This document shows, one piece after another, positions 16,549-25,373 of a stretch of DNA of 64,000 nucleotides (positions are counted from its first letter, which is position 1; each line of letters opens with the position of its first letter). This DNA is from Sphingobium chungbukense. GTDB lineage: Bacteria > Pseudomonadota > Alphaproteobacteria > Sphingomonadales > Sphingomonadaceae. Below the pieces are notes generated by a model. It was not told where the DNA came from. It searched no databases and worked only from the letters and a program-made list of their open reading frames with translations. Location of the stretch: positions 341,300-405,299 of the forward strand of contig NZ_LBIC01000009.1 of assembly GCF_001005725.1 (NCBI RefSeq), read 5' to 3'. The position numbers and the translations under genes were made by a program.

Positions 16549-17499
16549 ATGAAAATCGGGCGCGCCGCGCATTTTCGTGAAAATATCGTTCTTTACGGCG
16601 CGCTGGTCGCCAATGTCGGGATCGCCATCGCCAAATTCGTCGCGGCGGCGTTGACGGGTTCCTCCTCCATGCTGACGGAGGGGGTGCATTCGCTGGTCGA
16701 CAGCGGCAACCAGTTGCTGCTGCTCTACGGCCAGGCGCAGGCAAAGCGCCCTGCCGATGCGGCCCATCCCTTCGGTTACGGGCGGGAACTCTATTTCTGG
16801 GCCTTCGTGGTCGCGATCCTGATCTTCGCCGTGGGGGCGGGCGTCTCGATCTACGAAGGCTGGCTCCATATCCGCGCGCCCGAGCCGCTGCGCGATCCCG
16901 TCGTCAACTATATCGTCCTTGCCATCGCCTTTGCCATGGAGGGGAGTAGCTGGACGATCGCGGTCCGCGAATTCGGCAGGAAGCGCGGACCGAGCAGTTG
17001 GTGGCAATCGATCCGCCGGTCCAAGGACCCCGCCGGTTTCATCATTCTGTTCGAGGACAGCGCGGCGCTGGTCGGACTGGTGATGGCGGCGATCGGGGTC
17101 TGGGCCAGCCATCATTTTGCCGACCCGAGGCTGGACGGCATCGCCTCCATCGCCATCGGGCTGGTGCTGGGCGGGGTGGCGATCCTGCTGGCGCGGGAGG
17201 CCAAGGGGCTGCTGATCGGGGAAAGCGCGGACGGCGCCATCGTCGAGACGGTCTGGCGCCTGCTCGACCAGCGGCCGGAGATCACCGCCGTCAACCATGT
17301 CCGCACCATCCATACCGCCCCGGATGCGGTCTTCGTCGCGATCAGCGCCGACTTTGCCGACGAACTGCCGATGGGCCGGGCGGAAAGCCTGATCGAGGAA
17401 CTGGAAAGCGCGATGAAACGTGCCATTCCCGAACTGACCTCCATCTACATCCGGCCCGAAAAACGGGAGGACGCGGTCATTCAGCCGCGCCCGTCCTGA
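16549..17499 (+). CDS. Cation diffusion facilitator (CDF) family transporter
   Basis: 316-residue CDF protein with six predicted membrane segments: AANVGIAIAKFVAAALTGSS, SMLTEGVHSLVDSGNQLLLL with the H/D metal-site pattern, HPFGYGRELYFWAF, and the second metal pair in FEDSAALVGLVMAAIGVWASHHF. The cytoplasmic C-terminal domain ends at RPEKRED. It exports divalent metal (Zn, Fe, Mn or Co; not resolvable) using the proton gradient. The start at 16549 has GAGGGAGAGGCGGG upstream. Confidence 0.9.
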   Translation: MKIGRAAHFRENIVLYGALVANVGIAIAKFVAAALTGSSSMLTEGVHSLVDSGNQLLLLYGQAQAKRPADAAHPFGYGRELYFWAFVVAILIFAVGAGVSIYEGWLHIRAPEPLRDPVVNYIVLAIAFAMEGSSWTIAVREFGRKRGPSSWWQSIRRSKDPAGFIILFEDSAALVGLVMAAIGVWASHHFADPRLDGIASIAIGLVLGGVAILLAREAKGLLIGESADGAIVETVWRLLDQRPEITAVNHVRTIHTAPDAVFVAISADFADELPMGRAESLIEELESAMKRAIPELTSIYIRPEKREDAVIQPRPS

Positions 17500-17649
17500 C
17501 CCTTTCCGTATCGGCGAGTTGGGCGAGCTGAAGGAATTCTGCCGCTTGCACATGTCCTGCACGGCTTCTGCGCCAATTATTGATCGGCAGCACCGGCTTG
17601 CCTGCTTGGGCATGACGCATCTTTCCCTGACATTCGGGGAGACAGATGG

Positions 17650-19233
17650 ATGCACAACTTTCCCTTGGCCGGGCGTTTCCGATGGAAACTGGTGCCCACC
17701 TTGGTCGTCGTCGCGATCGGCGACTGGCTTTTCTACCAGCGGCATTTATATGGCGGATTTTACGGGCTTTTCGCGCTCGCCTTATTGATCGCGCTGTGGA
17801 CCGGCCGACCGGCGGTGCGCCATGACAGGCGCGCCTGGGCGGCATTGTCGGCCGCCGGCCTGTTCGCGCTCGCACTGGTCTATGATGCGAGCCTTCTTGC
17901 CTTGGCCTTGTTCTGGGCGGCGGCGAGCATGGCCACGCTGCTGCCGGCAACGGCGCGCTTCGATGATGGCTGGCGCTGGTGCCAGCGTCTGATCTGGCAA
18001 GGGGTGCGCACGCCTTTCGTCCCCTTGATCGACCTGCGGCGCTTCCTCAAGATCCGGGCCGCCAGCCGATCGGGGCGTTGGAACCTCGGCGCGGTGCTGG
18101 CGGTACTGGCCCTGCCGCTGATGGGGAGCGTGGTGATCCTGGCGCTGTTTTCGGCCGCGAACCCATTGATCGAACGCTTCCTCTCGTCACTGCTGTGGCC
18201 CGAATTGTCGCTGGAACTGATCGGGCGTCTGATCCTCTGGGGCCTTTTGTTCCTGATGATGTGGAGCCTTCTGCGCCCCCGCCCCGCACGGCGCCTGCTG
18301 CCGGCCTTCGGGGGCCACGGCGATCTTGTCCTGCCGGGGGTGTCGGTCGCGTCGGTGACGCTCTCGCTCCTCCTCTTCAACCTGATCTTCGCGCTCCAGA
18401 ATCTGATGGACATGGCCTGGCTCTGGGGCCTGGCACCGATGCCCGCGGGCATGTCCATGGCGGACTATGCCCATCGCGGCGCCTATCCGCTGATCGCGAC
18501 GGCGCTGCTGGCGGCGCTGTTCGTGCTGGTGACGCTGCGTCCGGGATCGGAAACCGCGCGGACGAAGGCGATCCGCAATCTGGTGATGCTATGGATCGGG
18601 CAGAATATCTTCCTCGTCGCCTCGTCCATGTTGCGGACGATCGATTATATCGAGGCCTATTCGCTCACTCGCCTGCGGATCGCCGCGCTGGCATGGATGG
18701 CGCTGGTGGCCCTGGGACTGGCGGCGATCTGCTGGCGGCTGCTGCGGGAACGGAGCGCGGCCTGGCTGATCAACGTCAATCTGGCGGCGGTGGGGCTGGT
18801 GCTGGCGGTTGCCTGCTTCGTCGATCTCGGCGCCGTCGCGGCGCAGTGGAATGTCCGCCACGCACGCGAGGTCGGCGGGCGGGGCGTGGCGCTCGATCTT
18901 TGCTATTTGAGCGGATTGGGGGGCTCCGCTCTGCTGCCGCTGATCGATCTGGAACGGCGGACCGATTTGCAGCCGGCATTGCGTGAACATGTGCAAGCGG
19001 TGCGCGTCCGCATTCACGACGCACTGGCGCAGGATCAGCGGCAAGGCTGGACCCTGTTGGGGCAGATGCGGCTGAAGCGGGCGCGAAATAGTCCGGCCGC
19101 CGCCGCGCCATCCGGAGCGCGCGGCTGCGCCGGCGCCCTTTTGCCACCGCCTCAAGATCCCGTCGCACCGGCGCAGGCGGAATCCGTCGACGCCAAGGCC
19201 GTGCATGCGTTGACAGGGGAGATAGGGAAATGA
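17650..19233 (+). CDS. DUF4173-type polytopic membrane protein
   Basis: 527-residue inner-membrane protein with roughly 11-12 hydrophobic segments and a Pro/Ala-rich cytoplasmic tail from about 470. DUF4173-like features include LWPELSLELIGRLILWGLLF, SVTLSLLLFNLIFALQNLMD and RHAREVGGRGVALDLCYL. Function is unknown. Its last codons overlap the start of an OmpR-type response regulator (ATGA), followed by the histidine kinase, so the three genes form one translationally coupled unit; the membrane protein may be part of the sensing chain. Confidence 0.75.
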   Translation: MHNFPLAGRFRWKLVPTLVVVAIGDWLFYQRHLYGGFYGLFALALLIALWTGRPAVRHDRRAWAALSAAGLFALALVYDASLLALALFWAAASMATLLPATARFDDGWRWCQRLIWQGVRTPFVPLIDLRRFLKIRAASRSGRWNLGAVLAVLALPLMGSVVILALFSAANPLIERFLSSLLWPELSLELIGRLILWGLLFLMMWSLLRPRPARRLLPAFGGHGDLVLPGVSVASVTLSLLLFNLIFALQNLMDMAWLWGLAPMPAGMSMADYAHRGAYPLIATALLAALFVLVTLRPGSETARTKAIRNLVMLWIGQNIFLVASSMLRTIDYIEAYSLTRLRIAALAWMALVALGLAAICWRLLRERSAAWLINVNLAAVGLVLAVACFVDLGAVAAQWNVRHAREVGGRGVALDLCYLSGLGGSALLPLIDLERRTDLQPALREHVQAVRVRIHDALAQDQRQGWTLLGQMRLKRARNSPAAAAPSGARGCAGALLPPPQDPVAPAQAESVDAKAVHALTGEIGK

Positions 19234-19955
19234 TCCTATGCCCCATGCCCAGCACCATCCTGATCGTCGATGACGACCCCCATATCCGCCAGTTGCTCGT
19301 CTTCGCCTTCGGCAAGGCGGGGCTGGGCACGATCGAGGCCGCCGATGGCGAGCAGGCACTGGCCGAGGTCGAACGCCATGCGCCCGACCTCGTCATCCTG
19401 GACATCAACATGCCGCGCATGGACGGGCTGGAGGTGTGCCGCAGGCTGCGCGCGCAAAATGACGTGCCGATCTTCTTCCTGTCCTCCCGCGACGATGAGA
19501 TCGACCGGGTGCTGGGCATCGAACTGGGCGGCGACGATTATGTGGTGAAGCCCTTCTCCCCCCGCGAGGTGGTGGCGCGTTCCATGGCGATCCTGCGCCG
19601 CACCGCTGCCCGCCCGCCAGTGGTGGAGAATGTCGGCGTCATGCGCCACGGGCTGCTCAGCCTCGATACCGAAAGCTGGTCGGCCCACTGGGGCATGCTG
19701 GAGGTCGGCCTGACCGTGACGGAATTCACCATATTGCGGACGCTGCTCGCCATGCCGTCCCGCATCTTTTCGCGCGACCAGATCATCGACCGTTTCCGGG
19801 GACCGGGCTTTGCCCTCACCGACCGGACGGTGGACAGCCATATCCGCAACCTCCGCCGCAAATTCAGCGATGTGGGCGGGATCGACCTCATCGAGACGCG
19901 GGCCGGCATCGGCTATCGGCTGGGGGCATGCGGCGGAACGGACCTGACGGCATGA
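19230..19955 (+). CDS. OmpR-family response regulator
   Basis: 241 residues. Receiver domain: acidic pair DDD near 14-16, phospho-acceptor Asp in LVILDINMPRMDGLEV (about 57), Lys in VVKPFSP. The winged-helix output domain is at about 145-232 (LTVTEFTILRTLLAMPSRIF, DRTVDSHIRNLRRKF, ETRAGIGYRLG). ATG 19230 overlaps the upstream stop by 4 nt; an ATG five codons later (MPSTILIVDDD) is the alternative. The partner kinase starts 10 nt downstream. Targets are not evident. Confidence 0.92.
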   Translation: MILCPMPSTILIVDDDPHIRQLLVFAFGKAGLGTIEAADGEQALAEVERHAPDLVILDINMPRMDGLEVCRRLRAQNDVPIFFLSSRDDEIDRVLGIELGGDDYVVKPFSPREVVARSMAILRRTAARPPVVENVGVMRHGLLSLDTESWSAHWGMLEVGLTVTEFTILRTLLAMPSRIFSRDQIIDRFRGPGFALTDRTVDSHIRNLRRKFSDVGGIDLIETRAGIGYRLGACGGTDLTA

Positions 19956-19965
19956 TAGGGGCTGC

Positions 19966-21570
19966 ATGATCCTGAAGGTGAAGGCATGGATCGCCCGGCA
20001 CTGGCCGGTCCTGCGGCTGCGCACCATATTGTTCGGAACGCTGCTGTTCGTGGCCGCGCTGCCCGGCCTCGGCGCGATCTTCCTGCGCGTCTATGAAAAT
20101 GCATTGGTGCGCCGCACGGAGGCGGAACTGGTGGCGCAGGGCGCCGCGCTGGCCGCCAGCGCTTCGGTGGTGGGCAGCGGGCTGACGGCCACACCCGCCG
20201 CGCCTGCGGCGACGGTGCGCTATCATGACCGGATGACGGAGGTGGATTTGCGCTCCTCCCCCATATTGCCGCCACGTCCGTCCGCCGCACCGACGCGGGA
20301 CCGGCCGGACGGCGCCGCCATCGCCATCGCCCGGCGGATGATGCCGGCCTTTGCCGAAACCAAGATGACGACCCTTTCCTCCATCCTCATGCTCGACCGG
20401 CGCGGCATCGTGCTGAACGGACGGGAGGGGGGACGAAGCCTCGCCGCCTTGCCGGAAATCCGGGCGGCGCTGGCTGGGCGATCCGTCACGGTGTTGCGGG
20501 AGAATGAGGGGATGGTCACCCGCTATCCGCTCGAATGGTTGAGCCGGGCGTCGAACATCCGGTTGCATCACGCACGCCCGATCAGCCTCGATGGGAAAGT
20601 CATCGGCGTGCTGCTGGTATCGCGCTCTCCCCGTGCGCTGTTCCTGGGGCTCTATGAGGACCGGGGCAAGATCGCGCTAGGCGTGGTGGCGATCTTCCTG
20701 CTGCTGGTGCTGCTCTCGGCGGTGCTGTCGCGCGCCATCGTCCGGCCGATCGAAGGCTTGAGCCGCGCGACGAGGGAACTCGCCTCAGGGCGGCGGATCA
20801 CGCCGCGCCATCCGTCCCTGCAGGTGGTCGAGATACGGGCACTCTACCAGGATTTCGAGCAGATGGCCGACAGCATCGGCAAGCGTTCCCGCTATCTGCG
20901 CGATTTCGCCTCCTCGCTCAGCCATGAGTTCAAGACGCCGCTGGCCGGCATTTCCGGCGCGATCGAGCTGTTGCAGGATCATGGCGTCGACATGGCGCCC
21001 GCCGATCGGGAACGTTTCCTCGGCAATATGGCGGCCGATGCCCAACGGCTGTCGCGGATGGTACGGCGGCTGATGGAACTGGCGCGGGCGGACGTGCTCG
21101 TGGGCGAAAGCGGCGCGCGGGCCGATGCCGGACCCGTATTGGCGGCCGTGGCCGATGCGATGGCGAACGAGACATTCGCCATCGGCCTGCATCTGCCCGG
21201 GATGATGCCGCCCCTCGCGGTCGACGCCGATGCGCTGGAAAGCGTTCTCGCGACCCTGTGTGAAAATGCGCGGCAGGCGGGTGCGTCACGGCTGGACATC
21301 AGCGCGGCATGGCAGGACGATCAGGTCTGGATCGCCCTTGCCGACGACGGGCCGGGCGTTCCAGAGGCGGACCGGGACCGGATTTTCGATCCCTTCTTCA
21401 CCAGCAAGCGGGAAAAGGGCGGCACCGGCCTCGGCCTCGCCATCGCCCGGTCGCTGCTGGATGCCTATCGCGGCAAGCTGCAACTCATGCCATCGGCGCA
21501 GGGCGCGCATTTCCGTCTCATCTGCCCCATCGTCCAGGCCGGGGATGAGAGCGGATTCCGATCTGATTGA
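19966..21570 (+). CDS. Sensor histidine kinase
   Basis: 534 residues: membrane segment at about 18-42, a periplasmic sensor region to about 225 with a Pro/Ala-rich stretch, a second membrane segment (ALGVVAIFLLLVLLSAVLSR), HAMP, H-box SLSHEFKTPLAG (His near 320), and an ATPase domain with DDGPGVPEADR and GGTGLGLAIARSL. It phosphorylates the adjacent response regulator. The last seven codons and the stop (ESGFRSD-stop) are supplied by the intergenic repeat at 21548, so the native C-terminus has probably been replaced; the ATPase core is intact. Confidence 0.92.
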   Translation: MILKVKAWIARHWPVLRLRTILFGTLLFVAALPGLGAIFLRVYENALVRRTEAELVAQGAALAASASVVGSGLTATPAAPAATVRYHDRMTEVDLRSSPILPPRPSAAPTRDRPDGAAIAIARRMMPAFAETKMTTLSSILMLDRRGIVLNGREGGRSLAALPEIRAALAGRSVTVLRENEGMVTRYPLEWLSRASNIRLHHARPISLDGKVIGVLLVSRSPRALFLGLYEDRGKIALGVVAIFLLLVLLSAVLSRAIVRPIEGLSRATRELASGRRITPRHPSLQVVEIRALYQDFEQMADSIGKRSRYLRDFASSLSHEFKTPLAGISGAIELLQDHGVDMAPADRERFLGNMAADAQRLSRMVRRLMELARADVLVGESGARADAGPVLAAVADAMANETFAIGLHLPGMMPPLAVDADALESVLATLCENARQAGASRLDISAAWQDDQVWIALADDGPGVPEADRDRIFDPFFTSKREKGGTGLGLAIARSLLDAYRGKLQLMPSAQGAHFRLICPIVQAGDESGFRSD

Positions 21571-21643
21571 ATCAGATCGGCTGCTCTAAGTCTTTTATTT
21601 GCCGCGATTTCCAGTCAGATGATGCCATCTGACTGGAAATCGC
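21548..21643 (+). repeat. Palindromic intergenic repeat, copy A
   Basis: About 96 bp with two palindromes: 21558-21580 (11-bp arms CCGATCTGATT around one base) and 21604-21643 (18-bp perfect stem, 4-nt loop). They are joined by CTCTAAGTCTTTTATTTGCC. The same unit occurs in reverse orientation at 30219-30317. The long stem lies between convergent genes and could serve as a two-way terminator. Confidence 0.9.
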
Positions 21644-21644
21644 C

Positions 21645-22784
21645 CTAGGACGTCTCGGTCCGCAATCGCGTCCACAGGGCGCGCGCCATCATCCGGTGGG
21701 CGCGGGCGTCCGGATGGGAATCGCCGGGAAGCCGCCAGTGCTGGCCCAGCGGCACGACCAGATGGGGAATGGCCGCACCGTTGAAGATCGCCGCGCGAAG
21801 CGCGCGTTCGCGCGGCCCTTCGGGCTGGAAGACGGGCACCAGGACCAGCGGCCGCGCGCCGCGCGCCCGCACCAGCGCGACTTCGGCCCTCAGCAGGCGG
21901 CGGTCGGCCGCCACCGCTTCATCGATGGCGGCCGCACCATGATAGGGAAACAACACCCGGCCCAGATGGCTCAGCGCCCATGTTCCCGTCGCCCGATGCC
22001 AATGCCCGGCACTGTCGATCCAGGGACGGTTCCGGTCGAGTTCGCGCATCATCAGACTGGGCGTGAAAAGGATCACCACTGCCACGGGGCGTCGGAATCG
22101 CGGCAGTTCCCGCTTCAGATGGAGGAAGCCCTGGCTCAGCGAATAGGCATTGACGGCGAGGTTGGCGCTCGCGATGCCGCTCAGTTCCTGCACCTGTCCC
22201 GTCACGCTGTCGCGCCAGTTGAGGCCCTTGCCGAACAGGATCGATTCCCCCACGAACAGGATCGCGGGTGCCGCCCGGTCGAATGGCATGTCGCTGGACG
22301 CCACGCGATAGCCCTGGCCGTCGATGCAATAGACCGGGCGCCATGCATATTCGGGATCGCCCGCGCAGCGGGAGGGGGTGTAGGTCCATCCGATCAGCGG
22401 GTCCGCCCGGCGCAGCGGCTCATCGCTCGGATTCCATGCCTGCCCCTTTCGCCCGGAAGCGTATTGCATGACCAGTTCGCTTGCCGGCAGGGCCAGCAGG
22501 ACCGCCATGGCGATGGCGATCCCTCGCCGCGCGCCGATCCGGCGCATGGCGAGCAGCAGGACGGCGGCCAGCGCGACCAGCAACAACCGCTCGACCTGCA
22601 CGATCATCATCAGCCAGTCGCTCGGCACGATGATGTCGGGCAGCAGGTGGCGATCGGTCCAGTCGCGGTTCATGCGCAACGCCATCGCCAGCAACAGCAG
22701 CGCGACGGCGCCCGTCAACGCCTGCCCCGCCCAGCGCAGCATGGGGAGGGGACGATCCGCTGAAAGGTTGGCCGTGACGGGCAT
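21645..22784 (-). CDS. Membrane-anchored SGNH-type hydrolase
   Basis: 379 residues from ATG 22784: three N-terminal membrane segments (about 20-38, 58-80, 88-105), then an exported SGNH-like domain. Block I is ILFVGESILFGKGL (Ser near 181), an Asn lies in SANLAVNAYSLSQG, and block V is GDSHPDARAHRMMA (Asp-x-x-His). Esterase, lipase or O-acyl transfer on a cell-surface or secondary metabolite is plausible. The frame stays open to a TTG at 22823 that overlaps the upstream stop, so coupling to the porin gene is an alternative start. SGNH proteins recur beside DUF5989 and carbamoyltransferase genes, both present in this module. Confidence 0.75.
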   Translation of the reverse strand: MPVTANLSADRPLPMLRWAGQALTGAVALLLLAMALRMNRDWTDRHLLPDIIVPSDWLMMIVQVERLLLVALAAVLLLAMRRIGARRGIAIAMAVLLALPASELVMQYASGRKGQAWNPSDEPLRRADPLIGWTYTPSRCAGDPEYAWRPVYCIDGQGYRVASSDMPFDRAAPAILFVGESILFGKGLNWRDSVTGQVQELSGIASANLAVNAYSLSQGFLHLKRELPRFRRPVAVVILFTPSLMMRELDRNRPWIDSAGHWHRATGTWALSHLGRVLFPYHGAAAIDEAVAADRRLLRAEVALVRARGARPLVLVPVFQPEGPRERALRAAIFNGAAIPHLVVPLGQHWRLPGDSHPDARAHRMMARALWTRLRTETS

Positions 22785-22819
22785 GACGCGGCTTTTGTGC
22801 CGCAAGACCCGTCTTCGGT

Positions 22820-23575
22820 TCAAAAGGCGCAGGAGAGGGCGATCACCAGCGCGCCGTCGCTACGGTCCCCCGCGCCATAAGCGGCCCGATCCTGCGCATG
22901 GCCGGTCCAGGCGGCGTCCAGATCGACCGGCCCCAAATGGCGGCGCAGGCCGATCCGCCAGTCGGTCGCATCCCGGTCGCCCCTGTCCGCATGCGCCTTC
23001 AGATGCGTCAGCCGCCCCGCATGGGCGACAAGCGACCAGTCCGGCGCAAGGTCGAGATCGCCGTTCAGCTCCGCATAGAGCGTCGGCTCATCCTTCCGGA
23101 AATAGCCGGGCGAGAAATATAGTCGCCCCGACAGATGGCGGCCGGTCATGCCGACATAGGCTTCGGTATAGCTGCCACCGCCCGCAATTCCGGAATAGCT
23201 GGTATAGCCGCTATGGACCATGCCGACATCGATTGCCGTCGCGGGCGACAGGTGCCTGGCGAACCCCGCATATTGCCGGAAGGAAAGTGGCTTTACCCCC
23301 TCGTCGCGCGTCGCCACCAGCGTCGCCGATCCGCCGATATAGAAGCCGCCGGCGGCGTCATGGACCAGCTCCAGTTCGGCCACGGGGCGGTGATCGCCGA
23401 TCGGCTGGCCGCGCAGCCGCGCCTGGCTGGAAAGGGTCAGGCTGCCGCCCAGTTGTGCGGTCGCGGGACCGGCAAGCACCGCGCCCAGGAGAAAGCTAGT
23501 CGCGACCCGCCGCCGCCAGCGGGGATCGGCAGGCGCCTTCGCATCCTGCTTTGCCCTGCACCGTGGCGAGCGCAT
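22820..23575 (-). CDS. TorF-family putative porin (TIGR02001-like)
   Basis: 251 residues. A long basic N-region (PRWRRRVATSFLL) precedes a signal peptide cleaved at ATA-Q near 41, followed by alternating beta strands and a C-terminal Phe (ALSCAF), as in small outer-membrane barrels. Features such as SGYTSYSGIAGGGSYTEAYV and GRLYFSPGYF match the TorF/Gcw_chp family. The start lies 80 bp inside the 3' end of the protease gene in another frame; no later start would keep the signal peptide. The tight overlap implies co-expression with the S8 protease. Confidence 0.72.
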   Translation of the reverse strand: MRSPRCRAKQDAKAPADPRWRRRVATSFLLGAVLAGPATAQLGGSLTLSSQARLRGQPIGDHRPVAELELVHDAAGGFYIGGSATLVATRDEGVKPLSFRQYAGFARHLSPATAIDVGMVHSGYTSYSGIAGGGSYTEAYVGMTGRHLSGRLYFSPGYFRKDEPTLYAELNGDLDLAPDWSLVAHAGRLTHLKAHADRGDRDATDWRIGLRRHLGPVDLDAAWTGHAQDRAAYGAGDRSDGALVIALSCAF

Positions 23576-24752
23576 CGATCATCCCTCCTGCCGATAGGAC
23601 GAACATGGATCGTTCCTGCCCTCGTCCCTGACTATGCCCCCGCGCCTGATCGATCAAGGCGATGAGGCCGCTCACTTGCGCCGCGGCATAGGACGTACCG
23701 TCGACCAGCCCCCATTTTCCGCCCGGTTCGGTTGCGGGAATGCCGGCGGCCGGTGCGACATAGATGGCCCGCCTGCCCGACAGCGGGACCCCCGACACGG
23801 CGACGACGCCGGGCCAGGAGGCGGGAAATCCGCCGTCCGGCCGGCGCGGGTCATAAGCCGCCACGACCGAAGCGCCGCGCGCCATGGCCGCGTCCAGCAG
23901 CATCGCCAGCAGCCGGTCGGGCGGGCCGCCCAGGCTCATGTTGATGATCGGCGCCCTGCGGTCGATGGCATAATGGAGGGCCTTGGCAAGGCTCAGGCTG
24001 TCGCATGCCGCCATCGCGGAGGGCCCCGTCTGCCAGCAGGCGCGCAGCCCCAGCAGCCGTGCGCCGGGCGCGATGCCCGCGATGCCGATCCGGTTGTCGG
24101 CCCGCGCCGCGATGATGCCCGCGACCGCCGTTCCATGCGCCTCGGCGGCAAAGGCCCGGCCGTCGACCAGATTGACATTGGCTCTGATCTGCCCTGCCAG
24201 ATCGGGATGGCGTGCGTCGATGCCGCTGTCGATCACCGCAACCGTGACGGAGCGTCCGGTCGCCAGCCGGTGGACGGCGTCGAGATGCCAGAGCATGCGC
24301 GCGGGCTGGGCGGGATAGAGCGGATCGTCATGCCCCGCCGGTTCCCCCTTGTCCGGTCCTGCCCCCTCCGCTGTTGCGAGCGTCTGATAGTCATGCATGG
24401 GCTGGGACCAGGCGACATGGCTGTCCTTCGACACCTCCTCCGCCATGGCGTCCGCCGATATGCCGCCCGGCACGCGCATCACGAAACAGTCGAGGTCGAT
24501 GACCGGCATCATCCAGTCCGTCACCAGCGTCAGATGATGGTCGCGGGCGATGCGCCGCGCCTCATGCATCAGTTGGCCGTGACCGATCCTGTCGCCATAG
24601 CCGCCGGCATAGGCGCCGCCGGACCGGAAATGCGGCGGCGGCAGGCGCAGCATCACCAGGATCCGATCGCCCTCCGCGGCATGACCGGCAATCGGCGTCA
24701 TCAGGACGCCGATCAGGCCAAGGAACAGGGTGCGGATCATGCGCCCGATCAT
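23496..24752 (-). CDS. Exported S8 (subtilisin-family) serine protease
   Basis: 418 residues: signal peptide 1-26; propeptide-like segment at about 30-118 (DRILVMLRLPPP ... HVAWSQP); catalytic domain with Asp175 (VAVIDSGID), His206 (AEAHGTAVAG) and Ser354 (DGTSYAAAQVSG). IINMSLGGPP is present. The usual oxyanion-hole Asn in AAGN reads AAYD (Asp301), an Asn-to-Asp change known from the proprotein convertase PC2. A Cys-containing tail follows. The ATG overlaps the anti-sigma stop (ATGA), so the sigma, anti-sigma and protease genes are one coupled operon, and the protease may process the anti-sigma factor or cell-surface proteins. Confidence 0.88.
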   Translation of the reverse strand: MIGRMIRTLFLGLIGVLMTPIAGHAAEGDRILVMLRLPPPHFRSGGAYAGGYGDRIGHGQLMHEARRIARDHHLTLVTDWMMPVIDLDCFVMRVPGGISADAMAEEVSKDSHVAWSQPMHDYQTLATAEGAGPDKGEPAGHDDPLYPAQPARMLWHLDAVHRLATGRSVTVAVIDSGIDARHPDLAGQIRANVNLVDGRAFAAEAHGTAVAGIIAARADNRIGIAGIAPGARLLGLRACWQTGPSAMAACDSLSLAKALHYAIDRRAPIINMSLGGPPDRLLAMLLDAAMARGASVVAAYDPRRPDGGFPASWPGVVAVSGVPLSGRRAIYVAPAAGIPATEPGGKWGLVDGTSYAAAQVSGLIALIDQARGHSQGRGQERSMFVLSAGGMIDALATVQGKAGCEGACRSPLAAAGRD

Positions 24753-25366
24753 GGCGCCGCCTCGATCGGCTGGGCCAGCACGACACTGTGCCGCGTCCGC
24801 AGGTCGGCGAGCACGTTCTCCCGCCGCGCGGGTGCGACGTCCAGCACATAGGCTCCGGCAGCGGTCGGGCCGTCGACCAGCCTCGCCCCCGCGCGGCCGA
24901 TGACCAGGCGCATTTCCTGCTCCGGCGTATCGGGCCGGAACATGATGAGGAGATTGCCGTTCCCGCGCGCGGCCGGAGCGCCGAGCGTGCGATACGCCGC
25001 TTGCGGCCCCTGTGGGCGGAACAGCGTCACCGCTCCCAGCAACAGCGCCGCCTGCGCCGCGGCGAACGCCGTCAGGGCGGGCCAGGTCAGGACCGTTCGC
25101 GGCAGGGGCAAGCGCCGCGCGGCCCGATCGGGGGCGAGGCGGCGTTGCAGCTTCTCCCAGCCCAGATCGGCCCGGACCGGCAGCCCGGCCACTTGCGCCT
25201 TCAACCGCCTTTCCCGTTCCAGCGCCGCCCTGCACAGGTCGCACTGGCTCAGATGCGCGTCGACGACGGCCCTGTCATCCTCGTCCAGTTGCCCGGACGC
25301 ATACCAGGGCAGCAGCATTTCGGTCGCCCGATGCGGATCGCCGCGAAAGGAAAGGATGTCGGCCAT
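24749..25366 (-). CDS. Anti-sigma factor with zinc-finger N-terminus and subtilisin-propeptide-like exported domain
   Basis: 205 residues. The N-terminal ZAS-type motif H38-x3-C42-x2-C45 (HLSQCDLC) binds the sigma factor; one membrane helix is at 92-116. The exported domain at about 138-200 (NLLIMFRPDTPEQEM, GARLVDGPTAAGAYVLDV, ADLRTRHSVVLAQPIE) resembles subtilisin propeptides (inhibitor I9/fervidolysin-N style: an 'f-p-T' strand, 'GA.lv..p..gaY.l.v', then 'V..aqP'). It starts 7 nt after the sigma stop, and its own stop overlaps the S8 protease start. The layout suggests the protease docks on or cleaves this domain to release sigma; that is inference. The alternative is a generic periplasmic anti-sigma tail. 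Confidence 0.8.
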   Translation of the reverse strand: MADILSFRGDPHRATEMLLPWYASGQLDEDDRAVVDAHLSQCDLCRAALERERRLKAQVAGLPVRADLGWEKLQRRLAPDRAARRLPLPRTVLTWPALTAFAAAQAALLLGAVTLFRPQGPQAAYRTLGAPAARGNGNLLIMFRPDTPEQEMRLVIGRAGARLVDGPTAAGAYVLDVAPARRENVLADLRTRHSVVLAQPIEAAP

Positions 25367-25373
25367 GGGCTTT

